Assembly (NCBI GenBank): GCA_937926195.1
Contig: CALEXZ010000064.1
Span: forward strand, 1-19,123
Direction: 5' to 3'
Source of the DNA: an uncultured Actinomyces sp.
GTDB taxonomy: Bacteria; Actinomycetota; Actinomycetes; Actinomycetales; Actinomycetaceae
Length of the DNA stretch: 19,123 bases
Shown here: in pieces, positions 7,452-14,115 of the stretch
How positions within the stretch are numbered: position 1 is the stretch's first letter
How the letters are laid out: every line of letters begins with the position of its first letter
Notes under the pieces: model-generated
Databases searched by the model: none
Seen by the model: the letters and a program-made list of their open reading frames with translations, nothing else
Told to the model about the DNA's origin: nothing
Position numbers and translations under genes: made by a program

Positions 7452-8717
7452 GCGAAGAGCGGGGGCCGTCCACGCGGTTGCCGCGCTCACGCCCAGCACC
7501 GTCAGCGCCAGGACGAAGGGTGCTGCCGGGTGCCAGCCGTACAGGGCCGTCGCCGTCACGGGGGCGAAGATCCATGTGAGGGCCGCCGACGCGTTGAGGA
7601 CCCCGGCGACGGCGCCCTGCTCGCGGGCGCTGACCGCCAGCGAGCCGCCCGCGCTGTAGCCCGGCCCGACGAGCCCGTGGGCCAGGCCGACGCAGAAGGT
7701 CGCCGCGACCATGAGCCACAGCGTGGGAGCCAGTGCCAGGACCGCCAGGCACACGAGCGCCGTGCTCACACCCGTACGCACGAGCCTGCGCGGCCTCCAG
7801 CCGAGCCGGGGCACGACGACGAGCTGGCAGAACATGGCGCCCGCGGCGTTGGCCAGCAGCATGACGGCGGTGAAGGGCACCGCCTCCTCAGGGGTGATCC
7901 CCAGCCGGTCCTGCACGACGAAGCCGACGACGATCTGCACCACCCCGGCCGCGAAGAACATGCCGAAGGCGGAGCCGATCCACGGCAGGACCCGGCCGTC
8001 GGCCCAGGACAGGCGCGGGGGCAGCGCCGCGTGCGAGCCGGCGCAGGACGCGGGGGAGTGCTCGTCGTCGCCGGTTCGCTCCCCGTCGCGGGGCAGGAAG
8101 GTGGCGGCGACGGCCAGCGCGATGAGGACGAAGACGGGGGTGGCCCACACGGGGGCGAGAATCGACCAGCTGCCCAGCAGGCTCGACAGCAGCGAGCCGA
8201 CGACGATCGACAGCTGGATGGCCCCGGAGAAGGCGCTCATGCCCGCGACCCGGCCGGCCTCGTCGGGGGTGATCTCGGCGACGAGGGCCTGCCCGGTCGG
8301 GGGGATCGCCGAGACAGCGGCGCCGAAGAAGGGGCCGCGGGCGAGGACGATGACGGCGGCCGCGGTACCCGCCCCCAGTAGCCCGGCTGAGCGCAGCGCC
8401 ACAGCGAGCGAGAACAAGATCCCGGCGACCAAGGCCAGGCCCAGGGCCGTGAGCATGACCCGGCGTCGCCCCCAGGCCACGGAGCGGCGCCCCCAGAACT
8501 GGGACAGGAGCGTGACGGACAGGGCGGCGGCAGACACCGCCAGGCCGACGGCCCACTCGGCCAGCCCCAGGGCGCGCGCGAGAGGCGCGATCGACGCGTT
8601 GAGCATGTTCTGTGCCACGTAGACGAACAGGCACGCTGTGAGCAGCGCCCGCAGCGTGGGGTTGGAGGCCACGGGGGAGGGGCCAGCGCCTGGGCCGGGA
8701 GGGGAGGGGAGGGGCAC
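7446..8717 (-). CDS. MFS efflux transporter
   Basis: A 423-aa major facilitator protein starting at GTG 8717; AGGG overlapping the folA stop codon serves as ribosome-binding site, so it is coupled to folA. About twelve hydrophobic segments are seen, with a charged central loop (about residues 210-240, rich in Asp, Glu, Arg and His) splitting two six-helix halves. A variant of motif A, GRRSVAWGRRRVM, follows the second segment; it lacks the usual Asp. The motif-C-like region, with GPFFGAAVSAIPPTGQA, is typical of drug/proton antiporters of the multidrug class. The substrate is unknown. Its position as the last gene of a thyA-folA operon makes a folate analogue or a pyrimidine-pathway metabolite a reasonable but unproven guess. 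Confidence 0.85.
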   Translation of the reverse strand: MPLPSPPGPGAGPSPVASNPTLRALLTACLFVYVAQNMLNASIAPLARALGLAEWAVGLAVSAAALSVTLLSQFWGRRSVAWGRRRVMLTALGLALVAGILFSLAVALRSAGLLGAGTAAAVIVLARGPFFGAAVSAIPPTGQALVAEITPDEAGRVAGMSAFSGAIQLSIVVGSLLSSLLGSWSILAPVWATPVFVLIALAVAATFLPRDGERTGDDEHSPASCAGSHAALPPRLSWADGRVLPWIGSAFGMFFAAGVVQIVVGFVVQDRLGITPEEAVPFTAVMLLANAAGAMFCQLVVVPRLGWRPRRLVRTGVSTALVCLAVLALAPTLWLMVAATFCVGLAHGLVGPGYSAGGSLAVSAREQGAVAGVLNASAALTWIFAPVTATALYGWHPAAPFVLALTVLGVSAATAWTAPALRD

Positions 8718-8726
8718 CGCAGCACC

Positions 8727-9344
8727 CTACCGGCGCCGGTAGTGCTCCACACGCCAGGGGGCGTCCCCGGAGACGGGGCGCCACGTCCCCTCCGGGTCGC
8801 TGTGCTCAGGGTCCGGTGCCCACGTACCGGGCTCGAGGTGCGGCGCGCTCACCGGGCGGCTGAGCGCCACGCCACGGCGGGCCGCCGCGCTGACGGCGTC
8901 GATGTCGATGACCGACACGAGGAGCTCATCGATCACACCGGCCTCCAGGGCCTGCTGGTACACGGAGCCGCCACCGATGACCCACACCCGGGGCAGCGCG
9001 CGGTAGGCGCCCTCGCGCGGGTCCTCGCCCAGCCCGGCGGCGAGCTCGCGCGCGTGGCGCATCCCATCGGCCAGTGTCGGGGCGACACGTGCGACAGCGT
9101 CGTCGGCCCAGCCCTGCTGCCGCGTGAGCACGACGCTCAGGCGGCCCGGCAGCGCCGTGCCCAGGGACTGCCAGGTGGTGCGCCCCACGATGACGACGCC
9201 ACCCATGGTGGCCGCCCTGAAGTGACGGAAGTCGGCGGGCACGCGCCACAGCATGTGCCCGTCGGCGCCGATGACGCCATGACGGTCCTGCGCCCAGATG
9301 GCCCCGACCCGGTGCGGCGCCTGGACGGGAGACGAGCCGCTCAT
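8727..9344 (-). CDS. folA: Dihydrofolate reductase
   Basis: A 205-aa DHFR that reduces dihydrofolate to tetrahydrofolate with NADPH, regenerating the cofactor oxidised by thymidylate synthase. Motifs run in order: HRVGAIWAQDRHGVIGADG at the N-terminus, LWRVPADF with the presumed catalytic Asp38, the VGRTTWQSLG and PGRLSVVLTR nucleotide-binding blocks, and VWVIGGGSVYQ with the Gly triplet at 114-116. It is longer than the usual 160-170 aa, because of an extended loop around residues 73-108 and a C-terminal part rich in Pro and Glu. The start ATG 9344 overlaps the thyA stop (ATGA), and no strong ribosome-binding site is present, which argues for translational coupling. Confidence 0.95.
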   Translation of the reverse strand: MSGSSPVQAPHRVGAIWAQDRHGVIGADGHMLWRVPADFRHFRAATMGGVVIVGRTTWQSLGTALPGRLSVVLTRQQGWADDAVARVAPTLADGMRHARELAAGLGEDPREGAYRALPRVWVIGGGSVYQQALEAGVIDELLVSVIDIDAVSAAARRGVALSRPVSAPHLEPGTWAPDPEHSDPEGTWRPVSGDAPWRVEHYRRR

Positions 9345-10201
9345 ACAGCGACCGGCGCCTTGATCGCCGGGTGGTGGCGGTAGCCATCGGAGGCGTCGAT
9401 CCCCTCCATCGTGTAGGCGTCGATGGACTCCGCCCGCTCCAGGCGCAGCCTGGGGAAGGGATAGGCCTCGGGCACGCGCGAGAGCTGCTCGCGCACCTGC
9501 TCGACGTGGTTGTCGTAGACGTGGCAGTCGCCGCCGGTCCACACGAGCTCGCCGGGCTCCAGGTCCGCCTGCTGGGCGAGCATGTGCGTGAGCAGGGCGT
9601 AGGAGGCGATGTTGAACGGCACCCCGAGGAAGAGGTCGGCGCTGCGCTGGTAGACCTGCAGGCTCAGGCGCCCGTCGGCGACATAGCACTGGAACAGGGC
9701 GTGGCAGGGGGCCAGCGCCATGCGGCCGAGGTCGGAGACGTTCCACGCCGACACGAGCATGCGCCGCGAGTCCGGGTCGGTGCGCAGGGTGTGGAGCACG
9801 GAGGCGATCTGGTCGACGACGGCGCCGTCACGTCCCGGCCACGAGCGCCACTGCGAGCCGTAGACGGGGCCGAGCTCGCCGTCGGCGTCCGCCCACTCGT
9901 CCCAGATCGTGATGCCCCGTTCCTGGAGCCAGCGCACGTTGGTCGAGCCCCGCAGGAACCACAGCAGCTCCCCCTTGACGGCCTTCATGGTGACGAACTT
10001 CGTCGTGACGCGGGGGAAACCCGCGCTCAGGTCGTAGCGCAGCTGGCGGGCGAAGAGGGAACGGGTCCCCGTTCCGGTGCGGTCGCCCTTGGCGGTGCCG
10101 TGCAGAAGCACCTCGGCGAGCAGTTCCTCGTAGGCGACGTCCACGCCCTGGGGTGCGGACAGGCCCATCTCGGTCAGGCACGGGTAAGGGTGTGCGGTCA
10201 C
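9341..10201 (-). CDS. thyA: Thymidylate synthase (ThyA type)
   Basis: A 286-aa enzyme that methylates dUMP to dTMP using methylene-tetrahydrofolate. Hallmarks: DRTGTGT near residue 40, ELLWFLRGSTN, the block ITIWDEWADADGELGPVYG, SRRMLVSAWN, the nucleophile Cys166 in LAPCHALFQCYV, QRSADLFLGVPFNIASYALL and GGDCHVYDNH. I prefer GTG 10201, because GGGAG (10213-10209) sits seven bases before it; ATG 10168, 11 codons later, lacks such a site but cannot be excluded. This flavin-independent enzyme yields dihydrofolate, which explains the folA gene directly behind it. The preceding gene ends 13 bases upstream, so its stop region holds the ribosome-binding site. Confidence 0.96.
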   Translation of the reverse strand: MTAHPYPCLTEMGLSAPQGVDVAYEELLAEVLLHGTAKGDRTGTGTRSLFARQLRYDLSAGFPRVTTKFVTMKAVKGELLWFLRGSTNVRWLQERGITIWDEWADADGELGPVYGSQWRSWPGRDGAVVDQIASVLHTLRTDPDSRRMLVSAWNVSDLGRMALAPCHALFQCYVADGRLSLQVYQRSADLFLGVPFNIASYALLTHMLAQQADLEPGELVWTGGDCHVYDNHVEQVREQLSRVPEAYPFPRLRLERAESIDAYTMEGIDASDGYRHHPAIKAPVAV

Positions 10202-10214
10202 GGCGGTGCTCCCG

Positions 10215-10889
10215 TCAGGCCTCGATGACCTCGTGCACGACGATCTCCTCGGGCGCGGGGCCGAGGGCCGCGCGGGTGCCTTCGATGATCTGGTTGGCCA
10301 GGGCGCGACCGCCGCTCCAGCCGATGGCCGCCCCGATTCCGAAGGGGATGAGACGCCCGAGGGCGAGCGCCCCACCCTTGACGGCGGTGCGCTTGGCCAG
10401 GCGCTTGACCAGCTGGGCGTTGATCGAGCGCACCGTCGGCAGCGGCATCTGAGCGAGGGCCTGCGCCGCCCAGTAGAGGGTCGACAGCCCCAGCGAGCCC
10501 TGGATGGCCTCGGAGCCGTCCCGTCCCATGAGCGCGGACAGGACCAGGGCGCGCCGCCGCTCGGGGGTGACGACGCGCAGCCCCTGCAGCTCGGCGACGG
10601 TGAGGACGTACTTGACGGCGCTGGCGAGGAAGACGGTCGTCTGTCCCACGGTGAGTGCCGCGGCCGTGCCCGTGCCGACTGCCGGGAGCGCCGCGCTGGC
10701 GCCGACGGCGGCCGAGGTGAGCCCCGACTCCGTTCGGAACCGCTCGGCCGCGAGCTCGACGAGCTCGGCGGTGTCCGCACCGGGGCGGTCACGCCGCATC
10801 CGGGCGACGTTGTCCTCGATGCTGCGCGCCGGGATGGCGATGGCCTTGTCGAGGGCGCGCTCCAGCTTCGTGGCTCGGGTCTCGCTCAT
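10215..10889 (-). CDS. Unrecognised hydrophobic protein (distantly EcsC-like)
   Basis: A 224-aa protein starting at ATG 10889, with AGGAG (10899-10895) overlapping the end of the osmC-like gene; an upstream extension in the same frame is unlikely. I do not firmly recognise it. A charged, helical N-terminus (residues 1-55) is followed by a long Ala/Gly/Thr-rich hydrophobic stretch (about 57-97), an amphipathic middle (RRRALVLSALMG), a basic segment (161-171) and another glycine-rich hydrophobic stretch (about 171-190). The C-terminus is acidic. The pattern recalls EcsC-family membrane-associated proteins, but no diagnostic motif is present. It sits in the thyA-folA operon, so it is presumably co-expressed with them; no function can be assigned. 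Confidence 0.7.
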   Translation of the reverse strand: MSETRATKLERALDKAIAIPARSIEDNVARMRRDRPGADTAELVELAAERFRTESGLTSAAVGASAALPAVGTGTAAALTVGQTTVFLASAVKYVLTVAELQGLRVVTPERRRALVLSALMGRDGSEAIQGSLGLSTLYWAAQALAQMPLPTVRSINAQLVKRLAKRTAVKGGALALGRLIPFGIGAAIGWSGGRALANQIIEGTRAALGPAPEEIVVHEVIEA

Positions 10890-10891
10890 CC

Positions 10892-11332
10892 TCACTCCTG
10901 GTCGTCGAGCAGGTGCAGGCGCAGGTCGGCACCCTTCTCCAGCGTGTGTCCCACGGTGCACCCGCGCTCGATGGCTCGCTCGACCCTCTCGGTGAGCGTG
11001 CTCAGCTGCTCGGGCGTGAGAGCGGACAGGTCGGTGACGATCTGGACGTCCATGTCGGAGTAGCGCTCCTCCTCCTCGTTCTTGAGGGTCGCGCAGATGA
11101 CGTTGGCCTCGAAGTCCTCGCCGAGGGCCTTGGCCAGGCGGTGGTCCGCGGAGAGCGTGTTGCAGGTCGCCAGGGCGATCTTGAGCAGCTCGCCGGGGGA
11201 GAACTCGCCCGGGCCCATGCCCACGCGCACCTCAGCGCCGCGGGCGTTGCGCCCGAGGTACTGGCGGGTACCTGTCCGCTCGGCCCAGACCGAGTTCGTC
11301 TCTGTGGGGGTGATGATGTTGTCCTCAGTCAT
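10892..11332 (-). CDS. OsmC/Ohr-family protein
   Basis: A 146-aa protein with the two conserved cysteines of the OsmC/Ohr fold: Cys57 in SPGELLKIALATCNTLSAD and Cys125 in IERGCTVGHTLEKG. These form the redox pair that reduces organic hydroperoxides in the family, using a thiol donor. The length matches family members of about 140 aa. It is the first gene of the five-gene minus-strand operon, and its TGA is only two bases from the next ATG. No Shine-Dalgarno sequence precedes ATG 11332; a CACGAT at 11344-11339 lies six bases before the start, which would fit a leaderless message, though no -35 is visible. No ohrR-type regulator is adjacent. Peroxidase activity itself is inferred. Confidence 0.88.
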   Translation of the reverse strand: MTEDNIITPTETNSVWAERTGTRQYLGRNARGAEVRVGMGPGEFSPGELLKIALATCNTLSADHRLAKALGEDFEANVICATLKNEEEERYSDMDVQIVTDLSALTPEQLSTLTERVERAIERGCTVGHTLEKGADLRLHLLDDQE

Positions 11333-11460
11333 GGGGTGATCGTGTCACGAGCCAGCGACACGAGGCCAGGCGGGTCCAGCCGGGTGCGGGGCCGGCACGC
11401 ACGGCGGAACGGCGTCGCCTCCCCGGTGCCACGCCACGGGACTCGGGCGTGTGACAGATA

Positions 11461-11498
11461 GCACCGTGCCGGCTCAGTGGACGGTGCCGGCTCAGTGG
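11461..11498. repeat. 15-bp tandem duplication with duplicated stop codon
   Basis: The 15-base unit GTGCCGGCTCAGTGG occurs at 11466-11480 and 11484-11498, an 18-bp period. The second copy holds the DUF2505 stop (11494-11492). The first holds a second in-frame TGA six codons later. A 7-bp hairpin (11461-11467 with 11481-11487) overlaps it and may act as a weak terminator. Confidence 0.8.
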
Positions 11499-11986
11499 CT
11501 GGCGAGCCACGCCTCGGCGCGGCGCCGCTCGTCGGCGACGACGGCCTGGACGTAGCCGAGGGCCTTGTCCTCCAGGGCCCGTCCCACGAAGGGGAAGCTC
11601 ACGTCCAGGCTCAGGTCGAGCGTGACGACGGTGCTGGCGTCGTTGGCGCGCATCGTGCTCGTGGCGGCCGCGCGCACCGGGGCGCCGCTGACGTCGACCT
11701 TGACGCCTCCGTCGCGACGGTCCTGAGTCCCCGCAGGCCCCCAGGCCTCGGTCACGCGGAACGACAGCGGCGTGCGCACGAGGCGGCGGGCGGCCGGAGG
11801 GACCCGGTCGGCCGGGACGGTGCCCGACACGGTGGCGGCGAACCCGCCGTCGCGCTCGCGGACGTCGACGCTCACGCCCTCCAGGCCGAGTGCGGCCACC
11901 CGTCCGCGCTGGAAACCGGGGTCGGCAAGCATCGCCGCGACGGCGTCGGGAGCGGCGGGGTAGGTGATCGACACGGTCTTTCTCAT
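11492..11986 (-). CDS. DUF2505 (SRPBCC-fold) protein
   Basis: A 164-aa protein with AGGA (11997-11994) seven bases before ATG 11986. It has the typical DUF2505 pattern known from actinobacteria: an N-terminal strand ending in TYPAAPDAVAAMLADPGFQ, alternating strands in the middle (FAATVSGTVPADRVP, FRVTEAWG), and a long C-terminal helix beginning after DVSFPFVGRALEDKA. These proteins adopt the START/SRPBCC ligand-binding fold, with a hydrophobic cavity closed by that helix. No catalytic residue is predictable and the ligand is unknown. It is divergent from the sensor kinase, with 35 bases between the start codons. Its end carries a small duplication with a doubled stop codon. Confidence 0.85.
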   Translation of the reverse strand: MRKTVSITYPAAPDAVAAMLADPGFQRGRVAALGLEGVSVDVRERDGGFAATVSGTVPADRVPPAARRLVRTPLSFRVTEAWGPAGTQDRRDGGVKVDVSGAPVRAAATSTMRANDASTVVTLDLSLDVSFPFVGRALEDKALGYVQAVVADERRRAEAWLASH

Positions 11987-12009
11987 ACGGTGATCCTGCC
12001 ACGCATCAG

Positions 12010-12021
12010 TACGATCAGGGC
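12010..12021 (+). promoter_or_regulatory. -10 element placed for a leaderless kinase message
   Basis: TACGAT at 12010-12015 ends exactly six bases before GTG 12022. In actinobacteria, such spacing puts the transcription start on the start codon. No usable ribosome-binding site lies upstream (AGGG abuts the GTG). No clear -35 was found. Confidence 0.5.
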
Positions 12022-13482
12022 GTGCCCTCCTCCCCGACCGCCTCGCACCGCGTCCTGTCCCTGCTGCCGGACGCGGACCGCGACTGGATCCACCAGCTCA
12101 TTGCCGATTGGCAGGTCATCGCCGACATGTCGGTGTCCGACCTCGTCCTGTGGGTGCGTTCCGAGACGGGCCGCTTCGTGGCCGTCGCGCATCAGCGTCC
12201 CTCGACCGGCTCCACCGTCCACCTCGAGGAGGTCATCGGGCACCGCATGCCGGCCTCCCGTGAGGTCATGGCCATCGAGGCCTTCGCCTCCGGCGAGACG
12301 ATGATTGCCATGACCCCCCAGTGGACGGGCTCCTTCGCCGTGCGCGAGGAGTACGTCCCGGTCATGCGTGCAGGCTCGGCCATCGCCGTCATGACGCGCG
12401 AGACCGCGGTGGGCCTCATGCGCGGGGGGCGCCACATGGACACCTTCCTCAGCGAGATGGCGGACCGGTTGTGCCAGATGGTCGCCGAGGGCGCCTTCCC
12501 GATCCGGGGCGCGGGCACGGTCATGCGTCACGGGACCCCGCGCGTGGCGGACGGCGTCGTCGGGCTCGACACTGACGGCGTCGTGCTCTTCGCCACCCCG
12601 AACGCGCACTCCTGCCTCAGGCACCTGGGCATCGTCTCCGAGCTCGACGGCGTCCAGCTCGTCGAGGCGATCACCTCGATCATCCCGGAGAGGACCCCGG
12701 TCGACGAGGCGATGGCGGTCGTGCTCATGGGACGCCAGGCGTGGCTCACCGAGGTTGAGGTCGGCGGCGTGTTCCTGGCCATCCGCTCGATCCCGTTGAC
12801 GGAGGCGGGCCAGAGGGCCGGTGCGGTCCTGCTCGTGCGGGACGTGACCGAGATCCGACGCCGTGAGCAGGTGCTGCTCAACAAGGACGCGACGATCCGC
12901 GAGGTGCACCACCGGGTGAAGAACAACCTCCAGACGGTCTCGGCGCTGCTGCGCATGCAGGCCCGGCGGGCGACGAACGACGAGACCCGTGAGGCTCTGG
13001 CGGAGGCCGAGCGGCGGGTGGCGACGATCGCGACGGTGCACGAGGCCCTGAGCCACAACGTCGATGAGCACGTCGACTTCGACGAGGTCTTTGCGTCGAT
13101 CCTGCGGGCGGCCGCCACGGTCGCCCGGGCACAGGGCGACGTGGCCACGAGCCTGGAGGGCACCTTCGGGACCATGGACGCCGACACGGCCCAGGCCCTG
13201 GCGACGGTGCTCGCCGAGCTCGTCACCAACGCCGTCGAGCACGGGCTTGAGGACCGCGACGGCCTGGTGACGGTCAAGGCCCATCGTGAGGGCGAGAACC
13301 TGGAGGTGCGGATCATCGACGACGGCCAGGGCCTCAAGGAGGGCACGATCCTCACGGGGCTGGGGACACAGATCGTGCGCACGCTCGTGCGTGGCGAGCT
13401 CAGAGGGTCGATCGACTGGCAGCCGGGCGAGTCGGGGCGAGGCACGGAGGTCGTGGTCCGCGCCCGCCTGAAGGAGGCCTGA
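12022..13482 (+). CDS. pdtaS: PdtaS-type sensor histidine kinase
   Basis: A 486-aa soluble kinase with GTG start. The layout is that of PdtaS: a GAF-like domain (about 15-150), a PAS domain (about 178-285), and a HisKA_2/HWE-like dimerisation segment with the phospho-acceptor His296 in VHHRVKNNLQ. The HATPase domain follows, with the N-box at 401-408 (VTNAVEHG), a G1 box DDGQG (433-437) and GLGTQIV. No transmembrane segment is present. In the known pathway the kinase phosphorylates PdtaR, an ANTAR-domain RNA-binding antiterminator that is not in this window. The gene is convergent with the whiB1-like gene, as in M. tuberculosis. The GAF region has no cysteine before residue 151. Confidence 0.93.
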   Translation: MPSSPTASHRVLSLLPDADRDWIHQLIADWQVIADMSVSDLVLWVRSETGRFVAVAHQRPSTGSTVHLEEVIGHRMPASREVMAIEAFASGETMIAMTPQWTGSFAVREEYVPVMRAGSAIAVMTRETAVGLMRGGRHMDTFLSEMADRLCQMVAEGAFPIRGAGTVMRHGTPRVADGVVGLDTDGVVLFATPNAHSCLRHLGIVSELDGVQLVEAITSIIPERTPVDEAMAVVLMGRQAWLTEVEVGGVFLAIRSIPLTEAGQRAGAVLLVRDVTEIRRREQVLLNKDATIREVHHRVKNNLQTVSALLRMQARRATNDETREALAEAERRVATIATVHEALSHNVDEHVDFDEVFASILRAAATVARAQGDVATSLEGTFGTMDADTAQALATVLAELVTNAVEHGLEDRDGLVTVKAHREGENLEVRIIDDGQGLKEGTILTGLGTQIVRTLVRGELRGSIDWQPGESGRGTEVVVRARLKEA

Positions 13483-13504
13483 GGCCGTCGACGGCGGCCT
13501 CAGG
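13478..13504 (+). terminator. Hairpin terminator overlapping the kinase stop
   Basis: A perfect 10-bp stem (13478-13487 with 13495-13504) and a 7-base loop span the TGA at 13480-13482. There is no U-run. It probably ends pdtaS transcription before the convergent whiB gene. Confidence 0.65.
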
Positions 13505-13561
13505 GCACCTCGGGGCAGGAGCCTGGGTGCCGCCGGGGCCAGGGGCCGCGGACGGATCAGA

Positions 13562-13620
13562 CGGGTCAGGCAGAGCCGCGGGCGGCTCAGGCGGAGCCAG
13601 GCGGGTCAGGAGGAGCGGCG
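13562..13620. repeat. Three imperfect 19-21 bp repeats at the whiB 3' end
   Basis: The core CGGGTCAGG or CGGCTCAGG appears at 13562, 13583 and 13602, each followed by a similar AG/GC-rich run. The third copy contains the whiB stop codon (TGA on minus at 13608-13606). They look like a local slippage expansion of the gene end. Confidence 0.55.
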
Positions 13621-13854
13621 GGCGCGGGCGGCGCGACGCTTGAGCGAACGGCGCTCGTCCTCACTCATGCCGCCCCAGACCCCGGCGTCCTGGCCGTTCT
13701 CAAGGGCCCACTTGAGGCAGATGTCGACGACGTCGCAGCGCGCGCACACCTGCTTGGCCTCGGCGATCTGGGCGATAGCCGGACCGGTGTTGCCGACCGG
13801 GAAGAAGAGCTCGGGGTCAACCGTGAGACATGCGGCCTGACTGCGCCAGTCCAT
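13606..13854 (-). CDS. whiB1: WhiB1-like iron-sulfur transcription factor
   Basis: An 82-aa WhiB protein. ATG 13854 has GGGAG (13865-13861) with a 6-base gap; longer upstream starts add only unrelated sequence. The four [4Fe-4S]-ligand cysteines are Cys9, Cys37, Cys40 and Cys46, exactly the WhiB1 spacing of M. tuberculosis. DPELFFPVGNTGPA and GVWGGMSEDERR (the beta-turn that docks on the major sigma factor) are nearly identical to WhiB1. The C-terminus KRRAARARR is the basic DNA-binding tail. In mycobacteria WhiB1 is essential, binds sigma A and loses its cluster on nitric oxide. The pdtaS-type kinase next door supports the assignment. It lies between two other genes in the opposite and same orientation, in its own transcript. 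Confidence 0.95.
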   Translation of the reverse strand: MDWRSQAACLTVDPELFFPVGNTGPAIAQIAEAKQVCARCDVVDICLKWALENGQDAGVWGGMSEDERRSLKRRAARARRSS

Positions 13855-14115
13855 TGAGGGCTCCCTTCCGGAGTTGATGGTGCGTGCGGCTGCCCTGGGG
13901 GCCTCGGCGGTACCGGCCTGGCCGGTGCGGAGGAGGACGTCAGGCAACCGCGTCCTGCGCCAACCTTCACACGCTGTCTGGGGCTGGGCAAGAGCTGAGG
14001 ACTGAGACCTGCGCCGAGGGCGTATCGCGATACTCACAGCCCAGAGTCCTTGACGTTGTAGAGAACAGAGAGGTCTCACTCCCAGAGGTCTGACCTCCCG
14101 TCGCTCGCAGGCGCG
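13855..14115 (-). promoter_or_regulatory. whiB1 upstream region with palindromes and a direct repeat
   Basis: The longest non-coding stretch (261 bases), upstream of whiB1. It holds a perfect 12-bp palindrome GTATCGCGATAC (14022-14033), a 13-bp palindrome GAGGTC-T-GACCTC (14085-14097) and a direct repeat AGAGGTCT at 14069-14076 and 14084-14091 (15-bp period). On the minus strand, TGTGAAGG near 13970 resembles half of a CRP/GlxR site. I found no convincing -35/-10 pair, so the promoter position stays open. No supported gene lies here. Confidence 0.45.

Noticed and set aside
6382..7752. A 456-codon frame on - opposite the binding-protein gene
   Set aside because: It spans two real genes, has no recognisable motif and has a composition typical of GC-rich shadows.
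11983..13284. A 433-codon frame on - opposite the kinase gene
   Set aside because: The + strand has full kinase motifs; the antisense peptide is rich in Arg, His, Val and Gly and shows no domain.
13960..13985. CRP/GlxR site upstream of whiB1
   Set aside because: Only one half (TGTGA) is present on the minus strand; the other half does not match TCACA. Noted only as weak.
14050..14078. TTGACG (14050-14055) as a + strand -35 element
   Set aside because: No -10-like sequence lies 16-19 bases downstream, and no gene starts on + after it before ligA.
13855..14079. Longer N-terminus for whiB1
   Set aside because: The residues before Met at 13854 do not resemble WhiB proteins; the strong GGGAG and the exact WhiB1 length favour the short start.
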